DNA of 64,000 nt from Theocolax elegans (GCA_026168455.1 CM047425.1:98955580-99019579), one strand, 5' to 3'. Counted from the first letter of the stretch, positions 42,401 to 52,882 are shown. Notes: generated by a model not told the origin, from the letters alone. Made by a program: numbers and translations.

Positions 42401-44290
42401 AACGACACATTAACCACAATTCCTTACTTCCACTTTTCTTTTCTTACGTATCCTTGTGCTTTAATTTGACTAAATATTATTTATTCTCCATTTGATTGCG
42501 ATCTGTACATTCATTTTAGTTTGACTAAACAATTTCTTAGGTCAATTATATTAAACAGTCGATTTGTGATTTCGATTTGAGAACTCTGAATGCCTTTAGA
42601 GTATATGACGTGTTAACCGAGTGGGCGTTGTGTTCTAAGAATCAATGACTCCCACGTAAATCGAAGATCAACTTCCAGGGAGCTTATGAAAATGTAATCA
42701 ATGAGCTATTACTGGAGTTATTTCCTGTTTAACGATTCCCGCAATTGCATTTTGACCTTGAGGCATTATATTTTATCTCTATCCTTCAATAAACTTCCTA
42801 TACCTATTTCTCTACACCGTTTCTTTATCTTATTCCACAACACGACACTCTTTCTAGCTTTTTTATAATAGTAGACCTCGAGCTAGCAAGCTAGTCTTCG
42901 ATGTTATTGGCCGTAAGGGGCGTCAAAGAGTAGCAGGGCTCGAGGTTTCTGGACAGTAAATTTATTGATGAGACAGTGTGTTTCAGCTAGCTGAATGAGA
43001 GAAGGCTTTGCGAGGTCATGGCGGTCCTTTCTATAAATCCGTCCCAGTAATCCGGTTACAGTCTTACACAGCGTTTAATTCCAGAACACGTTGAACTACA
43101 GAATGAAACAATCGACGTTGTGAAAAACTGGCCTGCCTTCCATCCTTTAATCATATTGTCTAATGAACCTCGTTCTTCCTAGACGTTCACATTGCTCACA
43201 ATGGGAGAATTTGCCATCTCCCCCTGAGAAAATTACAGAGGTATGCAGCTCCGGGTGGCACTTAGGATGTCGATTGGTTCCGGCCTCATCTTTTAAACTC
43301 TTGCACATCTATATTCTCCTGAATATTTCGCTTGAGTCTTTAAATAAGACACTTGTCTTAATGTCAACTATGACTATTAACCTACAGTATCAATTAGAGT
43401 ATACAATTAAATAATATACAATAATAATATCGAGTATAAGACATGAGACCGCGAGAACGTTCAATAATCCCATGACGCTTCTCAAACCGAAAGTCGGCTG
43501 ACTCCGTGTCACCTGGACTGATTCCAGCGTGGAAGCCCTTACAGACTCACTCTCCTGCTATACTTTCCTTCGCATCCCGAGAGATTAAAAACCAATTGAT
43601 TATTCAGTACTGCCGAGGTGTCAAATCAATAATAACGGAATTTAAACGACTAAGCAATGTCAATGGAATTGAAAGAAAGAAAGAGGCGCAGGATTAGGGA
43701 GCGGCTTCCGCGCAAAAATGCCACTTATTTAAGTACGTCGCATATGAACCGGGGAAATATCGTTTGGTCATGTAGATCAGTGCCATCTCTTTTTTCTATC
43801 TCTATTCCAGGCATTTTAAGCGTGACCATTGACGAACGAGAGGAGGCCCGTCTACGAGCGGACGATACTCACTTTTTATTGCACTCATTATTGCATTCAT
43901 CCCAACTGTTAATTGTAGCATTATTAGGCCAGGATCGCGTGCATCAACGATTTCATTTTTCCGGTTCGTCGCGCTAACTAACAAGCACCATATATAGTAT
44001 CGATTTGCCACGATATACGAGAATCACAGATCTCCAACGACCTCTTTGTCCTCTCCTATATCTTCTTTAAAGATAATTATTATGTTATACTGGATAAACT
44101 AGAAGTTCATCGAACTATTGTTCTCACTTTACAAGAATAATTAGTACTAACTTGGTTCTTAATACTATGAAAATGAAATTGAAAGTTCTGTTAGATTTCG
44201 AAAATAACGATCAATTGCGGACGAGAAAATTGGTTTGGGCAATTATTCGTAATAATCCTGAAATCTTCAAGTACTAAAACCGCGGTAGAG

Positions 44291-44321
<31 letters not shown>

Positions 44322-47300
44322 GAGAGAGTGTGTGTATGGAAAAAGTCTGTTCTGACTGCTGGCCTGGCACACTCTTAAATAATCTCGAAAATTCCGCGGT
44401 ATCCGCGTTTGTACAAAGTAAACGATTCAGGGCACAAGAAGCAAGATTTACTTAATAAAGAACAAGAACAAGAACAAGAACAAAAAAAATGTCGAGTCTA
44501 ACTGCAATTCTAATTGAAAAATGTCTTGTGTGTGGATTAACTTTTTCCAGAAAAGAAATACGCTCTGTACATTGTGTGTGTGTACAATGTGCAATGTACA
44601 CTGAGAACCGAACACAGACTGTATGATATCAATGATGATGTATTAGAACGCGCGCGTGGCATGCGGCCTTTTGCAGGTGGTCACGAGAGTTCACGGTCGC
44701 TGAGGTGCCGGGTAAGTAACGATGGCCGCAAACGATACATGCACCTTGTATGTTCCAGGTGGTTTTATTTATTATAATATAGCAGATACATATAGCCTGT
44801 GAGCACTGTATTCGGGAGGACGTGTGTGGTGTGTCCGTGTCCCTCGGCCAGACATCCAGTGATCTTAGAGAGCGAGATCTATATATATCCTCATTTAACT
44901 AATGATCGTTTTCACACTCTTTTTTAATCACCTCTTCGCGTTTATACGATCTCTTTTTCCAGTTACCTCCCTCCTTCATCTCGGTCATTCTGGCTGCTTG
45001 ATACGCGTTTACATTATATCGTGCACGACATCATATACTCGCTAATCATCTGCTTGACTCCCTCTCGAGCCGAGTATTATATATATATATACTATTGTGT
45101 ATACTTCTAAATTTTTATCATTCGCGGATGTGTCACATGAGATTGGGATGTTTCGTTTTATGTTTAATCATTCTCTCTGTGTCCTCCACTTGACTATCAT
45201 ATGAATTATATTACAAACACGTTCGCATCGGCGCTCGCGTTCGTTCTGCAAATAATACTGCCAATGAATTATGGCGATTATACAAAGGACATTAACGACT
45301 ATTGCATTTTTTTCGATATGGATGTACATTTTTTTACCTGAACATTTTAGGCAGGGCACTGTTGTCTATAACGAATACCTTTTTATATATTCAGTTGGCT
45401 AATGCCAGAATGGCCTTAAACAAAATTTAGCTGAGCCTGCGTACGGGTAGATATTACTGATTGTGCCCGACAATACGAAAGAAAACGAACATAAATAAAT
45501 ACAACCATATGTGTCAAGCTCGATAGTTGTGCTAACAAGGGTTTGCGCAGGGCTGCTGCACTCCCGGTGACCTTCCGCTTGATGACCGAAAAGCTAAGTG
45601 TCGATCCTCGGGTCACGAGATTCGTCCTACCAATTGGTTGCAATATTAACATGGATGGTACGGCATTGTTTGTCGCGGTCGCCAGTATCTTCATCGCTCA
45701 AATGAATGGCATCTTACTGGGCTTCGGTGAAATCGTCACTGTTGTGTAAGTTTCATTATATCTATACTAAATTTTTCAAATTTTCATTCAATCATTTTTT
45801 TCATCCTGTTGCAATTAGTTACCTTATACATTTTTCAACCAAATAGTCTATTTTACTTTAATAATCCATATATAATTTGGAATATAATTTTTAACATGTT
45901 ACAGATATATAATATTTAATTAACGAAACATTTTTGAACTTTTAAAGACTTACTTCGACTGCTGCATCGGTATCATCAGCTTCTGTACCCAGTGCAGCTC
46001 TTGTTCTACTTCTAGTTGTCTTAAGTGCAATCGATGCTCCGGTACAAGACGTTTCATTGCTCTTCGCCATTGATTGGTTTGTGTAAGTATCGTCTTTGTT
46101 TTTATCAACGTTCTAGGTTAAGCGAACAGCCTCGTTTATCTTGATTAATTTGCCGTCTAGTGACCGTGTAAGAACAACCAATAATATGCTGGGCGACTGT
46201 TACGCGGCAGCCGTTGTTGAACATTTATCAAAGAAGGAACTGATGGCCTTAGATGCTGCAGCATATCAAGTAAGAATCTACTCATACATATGTATTTGCA
46301 ATTAACGTAAACAAAGTGTTAACTGCATAGTTTATGTACCTTGAACTACATTTACGAAGAAACATCAAATTTTCAACTCTTTTATTCATTATAAATATTC
46401 ATATACTTTTTTTTTTAATAGCAAAGTAACCCTTGTAACTAAACTAAACTAAACTATCTTATTAATAAATTTTGCATGCATATGAATTTTATCTACTACG
46501 CATTCTATATTTAATTAAAAAAATATGTAACTAATATATATTTTTATTTCTCTTATTTACAGTCTGAAACAATTCTTCCTACAACTATCGCAAATGGATG
46601 TATATCGGCTAACAGGGTACCGGATCCAGATACTATCGTGGTTGAAATGCAGGACGAAACGAAAATAGCCGGCATCGCCAAGTAATCAAGCTTGTTGGTA
46701 GGGCTAGGCACAATTTCATCTTCATCCTAATCCTAACTACTCGTAAACGATATTACTGCTATCAACTTTCTTAAGACATAATTTTTAAAAAAATTTCTCA
46801 CTACATAGTAATTATAGTTTCTTTTATTATAAAACATTTACTACATTTTAAAATTAAACATTCGAAGCTAACTTTAATAAGATACTGATTAAGATTTTTA
46901 TCATAATACAAATATATTATTTTTACGTTTAATTTCGGAATTTTTTTTTGCAAGACTGTGAATACAAAAGAACATTATTAATTGAGTCTTATTGACATTT
47001 TTCTAAATTTAAAAAGCATTGATTCTGGTATATTTATTTAATCAATTAAAATTCTTTTATTAGCATTTACTGCGTGTCAATATTATAAATTGTAAAAATG
47101 TAGCAGTAGACGTTTGAAAAGTATAGTAGTAAAATTAATTTTTTATCAGTATTTATTTTATGCCAATTATACGTTTTGTAACGGTAGTTTAAAATTGTAG
47201 CCTTTTTCATTTGTAGATATGTTTTAATTAGGGTAATTAAAATTGAGTGAATTGAAAGTAATTAATTGATAAGTAAATTAACAAATTCATTTTTTATATT

Positions 47301-47930
47301 ACAATTAAAAGTTAAAAATGTATATTAACAATTAAATTAATACATCACTTTAACTATAGCTTGAAGATCTAATCGATATCTAGAGCTGATATACGAATAA
47401 TATTTTATTAAGTTTTACAGTGTATTTTTTCAAATTTATAATAATAATTTAGATACGTTGCTTAGACGATAACATAATGTCGTATAAAAAATGAAGACAA
47501 GTGCTATTGATTTGAATATTATAAATATTTTTTCCTATAAATATGGTATCCCTTCATATAATTTTTTGTGTTTTTTTTATAATGTATTGATTATTTAATT
47601 ATTCTAGAAAAAGTAGTTTCTTATGTTTAACAGCTAATAGAAAGTTTTTAATTACCAGTGTTTTTAGCATAAGTATATTGTAAATGTGTTTCACTGAATA
47701 CAGCGAGTGTAGTTTAATTTTATCTTTCTTTTTTTCCATAGATGAGTAAAAAAAAACTTTCAAGTAGTAAATATTTGTAATTATCATTTTATATTTTATT
47801 ATTAAATTTTGCTTTTGAGAAATGGCAGCAAATAAAATTCTCTTGACATTATTTTTAATTAGTATTTCCTTACTGTTTCAGTAACAATTGTGTGAGCGAG
47901 CATCGGAAGGTAACCGAAGAAACTGTTTGA
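27962..47930 (+). CDS. Eaat: Excitatory amino acid transporter (SLC1/EAAT), complete spliced gene
   Basis: Sodium-coupled plasma-membrane transporter of acidic amino acids (SLC1 family), the type that clears glutamate/aspartate around synapses. Coding exons: 27962-28136, 38469-38594, 39792-39999, 41618-41660, 41738-41994, 42094-42327, 45551-45745, 45948-46082, 46161-46269, 46563-46681, 47882-47930. All junctions are GT/AG and all phases match, giving 549 residues, normal for the family. Visible landmarks: TM1 at about 43-63, an extracellular loop with sequon N198-N-S, the HP1 region ending LPVTF (352-356), the TM7 motif NMDGT (381-385), HP2 at about 417-431, and TM8 with D459, R462, T463, N466 and D470, equivalent to the family's substrate and sodium ligands. 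Odd: the Tyr-Glu pair after NMDGTAL is F388-V389. The start at MEDKA was chosen because it gives a family-like N-terminus; an in-frame ATG 57 codons upstream exists. Which insect EAAT paralogue this is cannot be fixed here. Confidence 0.9.
32008..32223. mobile_element. Foldback/MITE-like palindromic element
   Basis: The two halves are inverted copies. The left arm (about 32024-32090) and the reverse complement of the right arm (about 32140-32207) share long blocks such as TGATAATTTTTACCCT, GTGGGAC/ATGGGAC and AACTGTCTTTTCTGG, with only scattered mismatches. The outer ends are CACGG at 32008-32012 and CCGTG at 32219-32223. The element is about 216 bp with a central spacer of about 45 bp, no coding capacity, and no target-site duplication that I can delimit with confidence. 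The structure fits a non-autonomous foldback or MITE-type DNA element; the transposase family is unknown. Confidence 0.7.
32373..32440 (-). other. tRNA-like relic (possible SINE head or tRNA pseudogene)
   Basis: On the minus strand the string CCCGGATTCGATTCC at about 32382-32396 closely resembles a tRNA T-arm and the Pol III B-box consensus GGTTCGANTCC (one mismatch in GATTCGATTCC). Sequence consistent with degraded anticodon and D-arms lies at the expected distance (about 32400-32440). Stems are imperfect and no intact tRNA folds, so this is a decayed tRNA or the head of a tRNA-derived SINE. It lies about 150 bp from the foldback element. Confidence 0.35.
36393..36458. repeat. Palindromic CA/TA/TG microsatellite
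   Basis: A (CA)n run, then ATCATATATG-TATATATGAT, then a (TG)n run. The order makes the block nearly self-complementary end to end, so it could form a hairpin or cruciform. Confidence 0.9.
37088..37142 (+). promoter_or_regulatory. Three direct copies of TAGTCACG in EAAT intron 1
   Basis: Identical octamers lie at 37088-37095, 37114-37121 and 37135-37142, all in the same orientation within 55 bp. The third continues as GTCACGTCA, which contains an ATF/CREB-like TGACGTGA core on the other strand. They sit in a patch with more GC than the surrounding intron. The arrangement looks like a clustered transcription-factor site; factor and function are inference. Confidence 0.35.
38469..38594 (+). 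CDS. Eaat: EAAT coding exon 2 (TM2)
   Basis: Residues 59-100. It contains the family signature [20 protein letters not shown], matching the PGE-(L/M)-RML-(K/Q)-(M)-L-(V/I)LPL pattern at TM2 of EAATs. Acceptor TCGATAG, donor TCTG|GTACGT, phase 1 at both ends. Confidence 0.92.
38595..39791 (+). other. EAAT intron 2
   Basis: A 1.2-kb AT-rich intron, GTACGT to TTTCGTAG. Nothing beyond homopolymers was seen. Confidence 0.85.
39792..39999 (+). CDS. Eaat: EAAT coding exon 3 (TM3)
   Basis: Residues 101-169. Starts [20 protein letters not shown], equivalent to the TM2-TM3 segment (G-x-R-(A/T)-x-x-Y) of EAATs, then TM3 and a short loop ending ILDSLLDLG before the conserved RNMFP that spans the next junction. 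Donor GGAAG|GTATAA. Confidence 0.92.
40000..41617 (+). other. EAAT intron 3
   Basis: A 1.6-kb AT-rich intron bounded by GTATAA and TTTTCAG. No extra exon was recognised. Confidence 0.85.
41618..41660 (+). CDS. Eaat: EAAT coding exon 4 (micro-exon, NMFP motif)
   Basis: A 43-base exon encoding [14 protein letters not shown], the highly conserved NMFPxNLxQAxFQQ block at the start of the large extracellular loop. Phase-matched to exon 3 (Arg spans the junction) and exon 5 (phase 0). Donor CAG|GTAAAG. Confidence 0.92.
41738..41994 (+). CDS. Eaat: EAAT coding exon 5 (extracellular loop, TM4c-TM5)
   Basis: Residues 185-270. Starts [13 protein letters not shown], followed by a hydrophilic loop with one N-glycosylation sequon (N198-N-S). 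Then comes [18 protein letters not shown] and the conserved [11 protein letters not shown] and [12 protein letters not shown] blocks. The preceding intron is only 77 bases. Donor ATGTG|GTTAGT; the Trp codon is split with exon 6. Confidence 0.92.
42094..42327 (+). CDS. Eaat: EAAT coding exon 6 (TM5-TM6 to start of HP1)
   Basis: Residues 270-348. Contains [17 protein letters not shown] (the TPLGI-S-IAG-I motif), a long TM6, and the approach to hairpin 1, ending TLTAFAMAS. The preceding intron is 99 bases. Donor TCAAC|GTGAGT in phase 2. Confidence 0.92.
44287..44336. repeat. GA/GAAA-rich microsatellite
   Basis: An interrupted GA run ending in GTGTGT. Confidence 0.9.
44458..44482. repeat. (AAGAAC)n minisatellite
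   Basis: About four tandem copies of a 6-base AAGAAC unit followed by poly-A. Confidence 0.9.
45551..45745 (+). CDS. Eaat: EAAT coding exon 7 (HP1, TM7)
   Basis: Residues 348-412. Encodes the hairpin-1 C-terminal part ([15 protein letters not shown]), VTRFVLPIG, and TM7 with INMDGTALF followed by [18 protein letters not shown] carries sodium- and substrate-coordinating atoms in the family. The next two residues after TAL are Phe-Val where mammalian EAATs have Tyr-Glu. Acceptor GCGCAG, donor GTTGT|GTAAGT. Confidence 0.92.
45948..46082 (+). CDS. Eaat: EAAT coding exon 8 (HP2)
   Basis: Residues 413-457. Encodes [19 protein letters not shown], the hairpin-2 gate region, then a hydrophobic stretch and [14 protein letters not shown] leading into TM8. 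Compared with mammalian EAATs, glycine/alanine positions in the HP2 tip are serine or alanine. Donor TTTGT|GTAAGT, acceptor TTTAAAG. Confidence 0.92.
46161..46269 (+). CDS. Eaat: EAAT coding exon 9 (TM8)
   Basis: Residues 458-494. Contains [12 protein letters not shown]. Aspartate 459, Arg462 (gamma-carboxylate ligand in EAATs), Thr463, Asn466 and Asp470 are all at family positions. Ends in [13 protein letters not shown] and a short tail. Donor CAA|GTAAGA, phase 0. Confidence 0.92.
46433..46456. repeat. (AACTA)n minisatellite in intron 9
   Basis: About four tandem AACTA units inside the intron between exons 9 and 10. Confidence 0.85.
46563..46685 (+). CDS. Eaat: EAAT coding exon 10 (C-terminal tail, alternative stop)
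   Basis: Encodes the cytoplasmic tail from [11 protein letters not shown] to ETKIAGIA. Two endings are possible. Read through, the frame gives one more Lys and stops at TAA 46683-46685 (534 residues). If the GTAATC donor at 46682 is used, the exon ends at 46681 in phase 2 and joins exon 11. The acceptor upstream is TTTACAG. Confidence 0.85.
   Translation, partial: SETILPTTIANGCISANRVPDPDTIVVEMQDETKIAGIAK
46686..47881 (+). other. Alternative EAAT 3' UTR or intron 10
   Basis: AT-rich DNA that is 3' UTR of the read-through form or most of intron 10 of the spliced form. It ends in a strong polypyrimidine tract and acceptor (TTTCCTTACTGTTTCAG) at 47865-47881. No other gene was seen. Confidence 0.65.
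47882..47930 (+). CDS. Eaat: EAAT coding exon 11 (alternative C-terminus)
   Basis: Joined to 46681 (phase 2), it encodes [16 protein letters not shown] and then TGA at 47928-47930. The last four residues EETV fit a class III-like PDZ ligand pattern (acidic at -2, hydrophobic at 0), as is common at transporter C-termini. The acceptor is strong and the frame stays open through the junction, supporting use of this exon. The donor GTAATC is weaker than average, so both endings may occur. Confidence 0.65.
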
Positions 47931-50900
47931 CTAATTATCAAGAATCGGTTTTACAAAAATGGTTGAAATCGAGTGCAAAATTTTTATTAACAAGATTTAC
48001 AAGGAAATATGAATAACGAAGAGCATGAATATTACACCAATGACGAAAATGGACATTTTGATTACGTTGAACTTTAAAGACACAATCGGTGTACGACAAT
48101 GCTCTATCTCAATATTTGAAGAGCTACACCTTTCAAGTTCCTTCGAAGACGCTCTCAAACGACACCAGAATTCCCAATATCAAAACAGAAACTAAAATAA
48201 AAGCTGAAAAAAAAACTGTATTGAACAATGTAAACAAGCGTAACTTTAATAACTCGTGATTTTTGGAGTCAATTTGAGGTGAGAAGTGTCATGAAACATA
48301 TTTAAGAGTATATATGGACAACTCTTGCAAACCTTTGACTTTGGAGAAACTCGACTTAAATCAATTTTAACCATATCGAGTGAAATTATAATTATACCGA
48401 ATATCATGCGAAACGTAGAAATGTGTTGAATATCAAATCAGCAATAAGGATTAAGTTTTGCAAATAAGTCTTGGGAAAATATAACAATTTGGAAGCGGTA
48501 TGTCAATTTGTCGGGATTGTGCGCGAAAGCCTAGTTTGAGTCATATTGTAAAATCGTTCAATTTGTAGGAAATATTCATCAACAAAAAGAAAACATTTCA
48601 CGATCTCCAGTTTGTTATACCAAATCCCTCCTGAAAAAAAAACCACCAAACGAATTACAATAATATATATACTATACATATATACATATAAAATATATCG
48701 AAGCAACGTTAACGCCTTGCATATGTTTCAGACGTAGATTTTTGTGTAGTCGCATTATAAAGCTGCCTAGGCAGCAATGCGAATTGTGGTGCCTTATTTC
48801 AATGCGCCGGTCGTTTCGGTGTAATGAAAGTATATTTCAAACTATGTTTCGTTCGGTGTGTATTTGTTCATCTGGTGCTTATATACGTCGATTTTACAGC
48901 CAAATCACCGATGTAATTTGTAAATTTACCCTCAAAGTAAGTACTGATCATCCAAAACGAACCTATAGCAAAGTATAAAAAAAAACCAAGCTTTATTTGT
49001 CGTAAGCTTTATGGTATAGATGACGTTTTATTGTGAAAAATCAAAGTAATGAAAATTATGTGAAAAAAGTAAATATGAATTGAGGCGTTATAACTGCGGT
49101 TTTTCCATTATTGTGAAAGGTGCGCGCATTTTTTTGCGAAATTGGTATGACATCTACACTGAAAAGTGTTCATTTTTATACATAATATCTGGACTGTTGT
49201 ATAGTATAAAAGGAAAAAGAAATCACAATATAAAAATGAGTAAACTAATAACAATACATATTAAAGAAAAATAATAATATTAATAATAATACTAATAATA
49301 ATAACGACAACATTATGAATTTATTAGAATGAATTAAGTATTTATTCAAAATTTGAAGAGAGACTGATTAATCGAAGCGAATAAAAAAATGTAATTGAAT
49401 GAATCACGCATATACGGTAAATAATATCGGGCAAGAGAGATAGAGAGTGAGAGAGTGTGAGACTGTTTGTTAATTGTATTATCAGGCGCACCTTTTACGA
49501 CAGCACAGTAGGTATGATTCGCCTTTGCCAGTGTTCTCTTTAGGATTTAGAATAACATACGTGTATTTTGTATCAAAACAATCGATGTAATTCGATTAAA
49601 AGTTCATCATAATTACAGGAAATTAAAAAAGAAACACAGTTCTTTTTGCCGACAGACTTGAATTAATCGAGTTTTCGTTTAATGTTACACTCAAATCTGA
49701 ACGAATGTACGGTCATTTGATAATTCCCCCCCTCCCACAATTAATAACATTTGTAAATTGTTATGTGAAGAAAAAAAGTACCGGTTACCGGACGTTGTTA
49801 AACTTGATAATATGTTCCTCTGTTGAGTGTTCTTCAAAAGTATTTTTCAAAGTTACTAAAGCGTAATAGACTGACAAGTCTCTCATAACCACACACGTAA
49901 ATGTATGTTTAAACATATTATTCAATGGTACAAATGAAGTGAACTACGTTAAATGCAATATTTTGACCATTTACCTTAAGGGTCCCCCACTCCGAAATGA
50001 AAAAAGAAAATATTGATTTACATTGATTGTCATGGATATTAGAAGCAATAGTAATCGAAATTTCACCATTGTTATATTTATAACATTTATAACACAATTT
50101 TCATACAATTTTTTATTTCTTTTTATAAACTTATTGATACATATTATACAATATGTGTAATAATTATTTGTCATTATGCATGTGTCAAGTTAAATGTTAA
50201 AACTGAGCTTTATAATTTAGTCGTTTATATGCATAAATGTTAAGAAAAATAAAATTTCGACCAATAATAAAATAAACTTATAAACGTTTTCATTATAATA
50301 ATGCAAATGAAATTTTTGATAAAATACAATTTTGTTATTTGTAATTTACTTACAAATTGTTAATTTAACTTTACATTAATTTTCGAGTGGATGGCCCTTT
50401 TAGGGTTTTGTGCATATAATTTTAAGTATATCAAAAACGAATACCTTAAATGAAGCATGAAATGAAGAATAAACGAATTGCAATTGTTGAATATCATGAG
50501 AAACATCAATCCTTGATTAAAATTAACCATGTACGTAAACTTAGGTTCATACAATTTGTGAGAAACCTATATCCTTAACGATAGAATATAATTTAAGTAT
50601 ATACATAAGTTAAATGTAATCTAGAGTGTATAATAATTAATTGATTTTTGATGAAAAAGCAAATGTTAATTACAATGTTAAATAAGAAACTGTAAATTAG
50701 CAATAGATTGAACCTTTGTTTAAAAGGTTAAGCAGTAGAGATACGTTATTTTTCAATATTGAATTGCTACAATAAGCATGAAAACAAAAATTGAGTAAAA
50801 TTAATTTGAAAATTAGGCAATTTCATTAATAAAACGATGGCTTTCGCTTCGGGGAACAATTTTTCGTATTAAAATGATAAATCACTGCGTCTCACAAAAA

Positions 50901-52882
50901 AAAAGAAATTATACGAGGACTGAGCCGTAGGACGACGGTCAAGTTGTTCTTTTAGAAAAATGCATTTTTAAAAGTAAGCTGTACATGTGTATATACGTTG
51001 ATGCGATTGATTTCTAATTTGTTTTGCGGGATAAGTGCGCAATGGCACGCTTTTAAACAAATACTTAATACAAACCATGTATAAAAGTGCGCATACAGTT
51101 CCAGCTTTGATCGTTAACCGTTATACAATTAGATACTAGTAACAATAAGTGGAGATACAAATTTTTCTCTAAGAAAAATTTACACGATGTATTATTGGGT
51201 GCTAGAGCATGTGCTCGTATATAAAAGAAAATTATCGGGACAACACTGTGTTATACATGTACATATTTGAATGTAATGATATACCTAAACAGTAACGATC
51301 CATCATCAAAATACTCCACTATGAAGGTAATACAACTTCTGTTACGTGTAACAGTATTTAAGACTCAACGTGTTGTATAACAATATGTAGATTTATACGT
51401 GGGATGCGTTGTTTATTTCAAACCTTTTTTTCACACTTTCCTTGATCCTACAAATTTATAATCGATAATATTTTTCAGTTTATTTTTTTTATGTTACTCA
51501 CATTTTCACTTACATATGCTGCACGTTACATATATTATTACATACAAATATTATTTGTTATAATTTCGTGAAAAGTAATTTAAAAATTTCAAAAATATAA
51601 ATGTTTAGTTTAATTATATTTTATACTTCTTGCACGAACATTGTAATTTATGAACATTTTCCTGTAATGGATTATAATATCGATCTATTTTATTATCGTC
51701 TTATAGTATTTTTTTTATTAACAACTATGAAGTTATGAAGAGGAATAGAAATAAGTAGTAAAATCATAATTACTAAAAAATTCGTTTATTCAAGCTTCAA
51801 CGAAGCTTGTTAGATTTTGTACAAATAGCGAGAGAATATTTTTTACAAAATATATACGATACAGTTTTACAGAATTATATTCATTGCATAATATTAGAGA
51901 TATACACGCAACGACTTATTAATTAATTAATAAATTTTCGGTTTTTACAAATAAAAATGTCACGAATTAATTATCAGTTCTCTCGTGACAAGTAATTAAA
52001 TAAAAAAAGTTTGCATCGTGTTTATAAAATTAAATAATTTAAAATTTTCCTTTCAATACATATTTACATTTGCATAATAATTTCTTTTATAATATTAAAT
52101 AGTATTAGTTTTTAAATGTTGTTCTGTTATAATACTGAGAAACACGTTGCTATACTTTTCACAGTGATACATATCAATTTTGATTAAATTTAAAGATACG
52201 CTCTATTTACAATGACTACTTACGGCTAAGTAATTTACGAGTAAGTGCTGTAGGTATATTTACAAAAAAGTCACAGAATCATTCGAGAATCGGTCTCGTA
52301 ATTCATACATCTAGAATGGATTGGACTAAGCACTAGCCGACTGATCGCACAATCATCCTATACCTATATTGTACAAAGTATTTTAATACAAGGCTAGTTA
52401 ATTATTAAATATGCAGTCTACATCTCCTAAAGCAATATCGGAGCTGCTTCTGCTTCACATTTAAATAGTCTTTTTAATGGAGAATGTATATATATAAATA
52501 TAAATATATATATATTTATAAAGCCCTCTTATGCAGTCCGATCGCATACATTCTGAGAGACACCGATTATTTATAATAATACAAAGTGAATTGCTTTAAA
52601 TAAATATTTGTTCATACATGAACTTAGTTAATCGATAAAATTCATTCTAGATCATTCGTTTAAGTCAGTAACAGTAATATGTTAATTATTAACTTTCATT
52701 CAATTTCATCTAATCGTCATTAGTGAACCGATTAAAAATTTGGATTATAAAGCATTACTACTTTATAAAACTTTTCTAATTTATAAGAAATAGATTCCAG
52801 GCATTGAGTCTTCATCTCTCCGTTATACGTTTTTTTATCACACGAGATTAATAAAAATATAAATTAAAAGACGCTCGCGAGT
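47931..52882. other. 3' UTRs and intergenic space between convergent genes
   Basis: About 5 kb with no coding exon. The left part should contain the EAAT 3' UTR; an AATAAA is at 48196-48201, one of several in AT-rich DNA, so the poly(A) site is not fixed. The right part should contain the Dachsous 3' UTR, transcribed leftwards. A perfect 8-bp inverted repeat with a 3-base loop (CAAGCTTC-AAC-GAAGCTTG) lies at 51791-51809. An (AAT)n run is at about 49272-49302 and a TA-rich run at 52487-52521. Confidence 0.6.

Larger units (their letters stand above)
42328..45550 (+). other. EAAT intron 6 (3.2 kb)
   Basis: Less AT-rich than the other introns, with GC-richer patches at about 42880-43300, 43490-43980 and 44560-45060. 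Repeats: GA-rich at 44287-44336 and AAGAAC at 44458-44482. Open frames here have no domain and would break the HP1 sequence if included, so I treat the region as non-coding. It could carry regulatory elements. Confidence 0.7.

Noticed and set aside
43657..43977. 106-codon open frame in EAAT intron 6
   Set aside because: Including it would disrupt the conserved HP1 block; exons 6 and 7 join in phase without it and no domain is visible.
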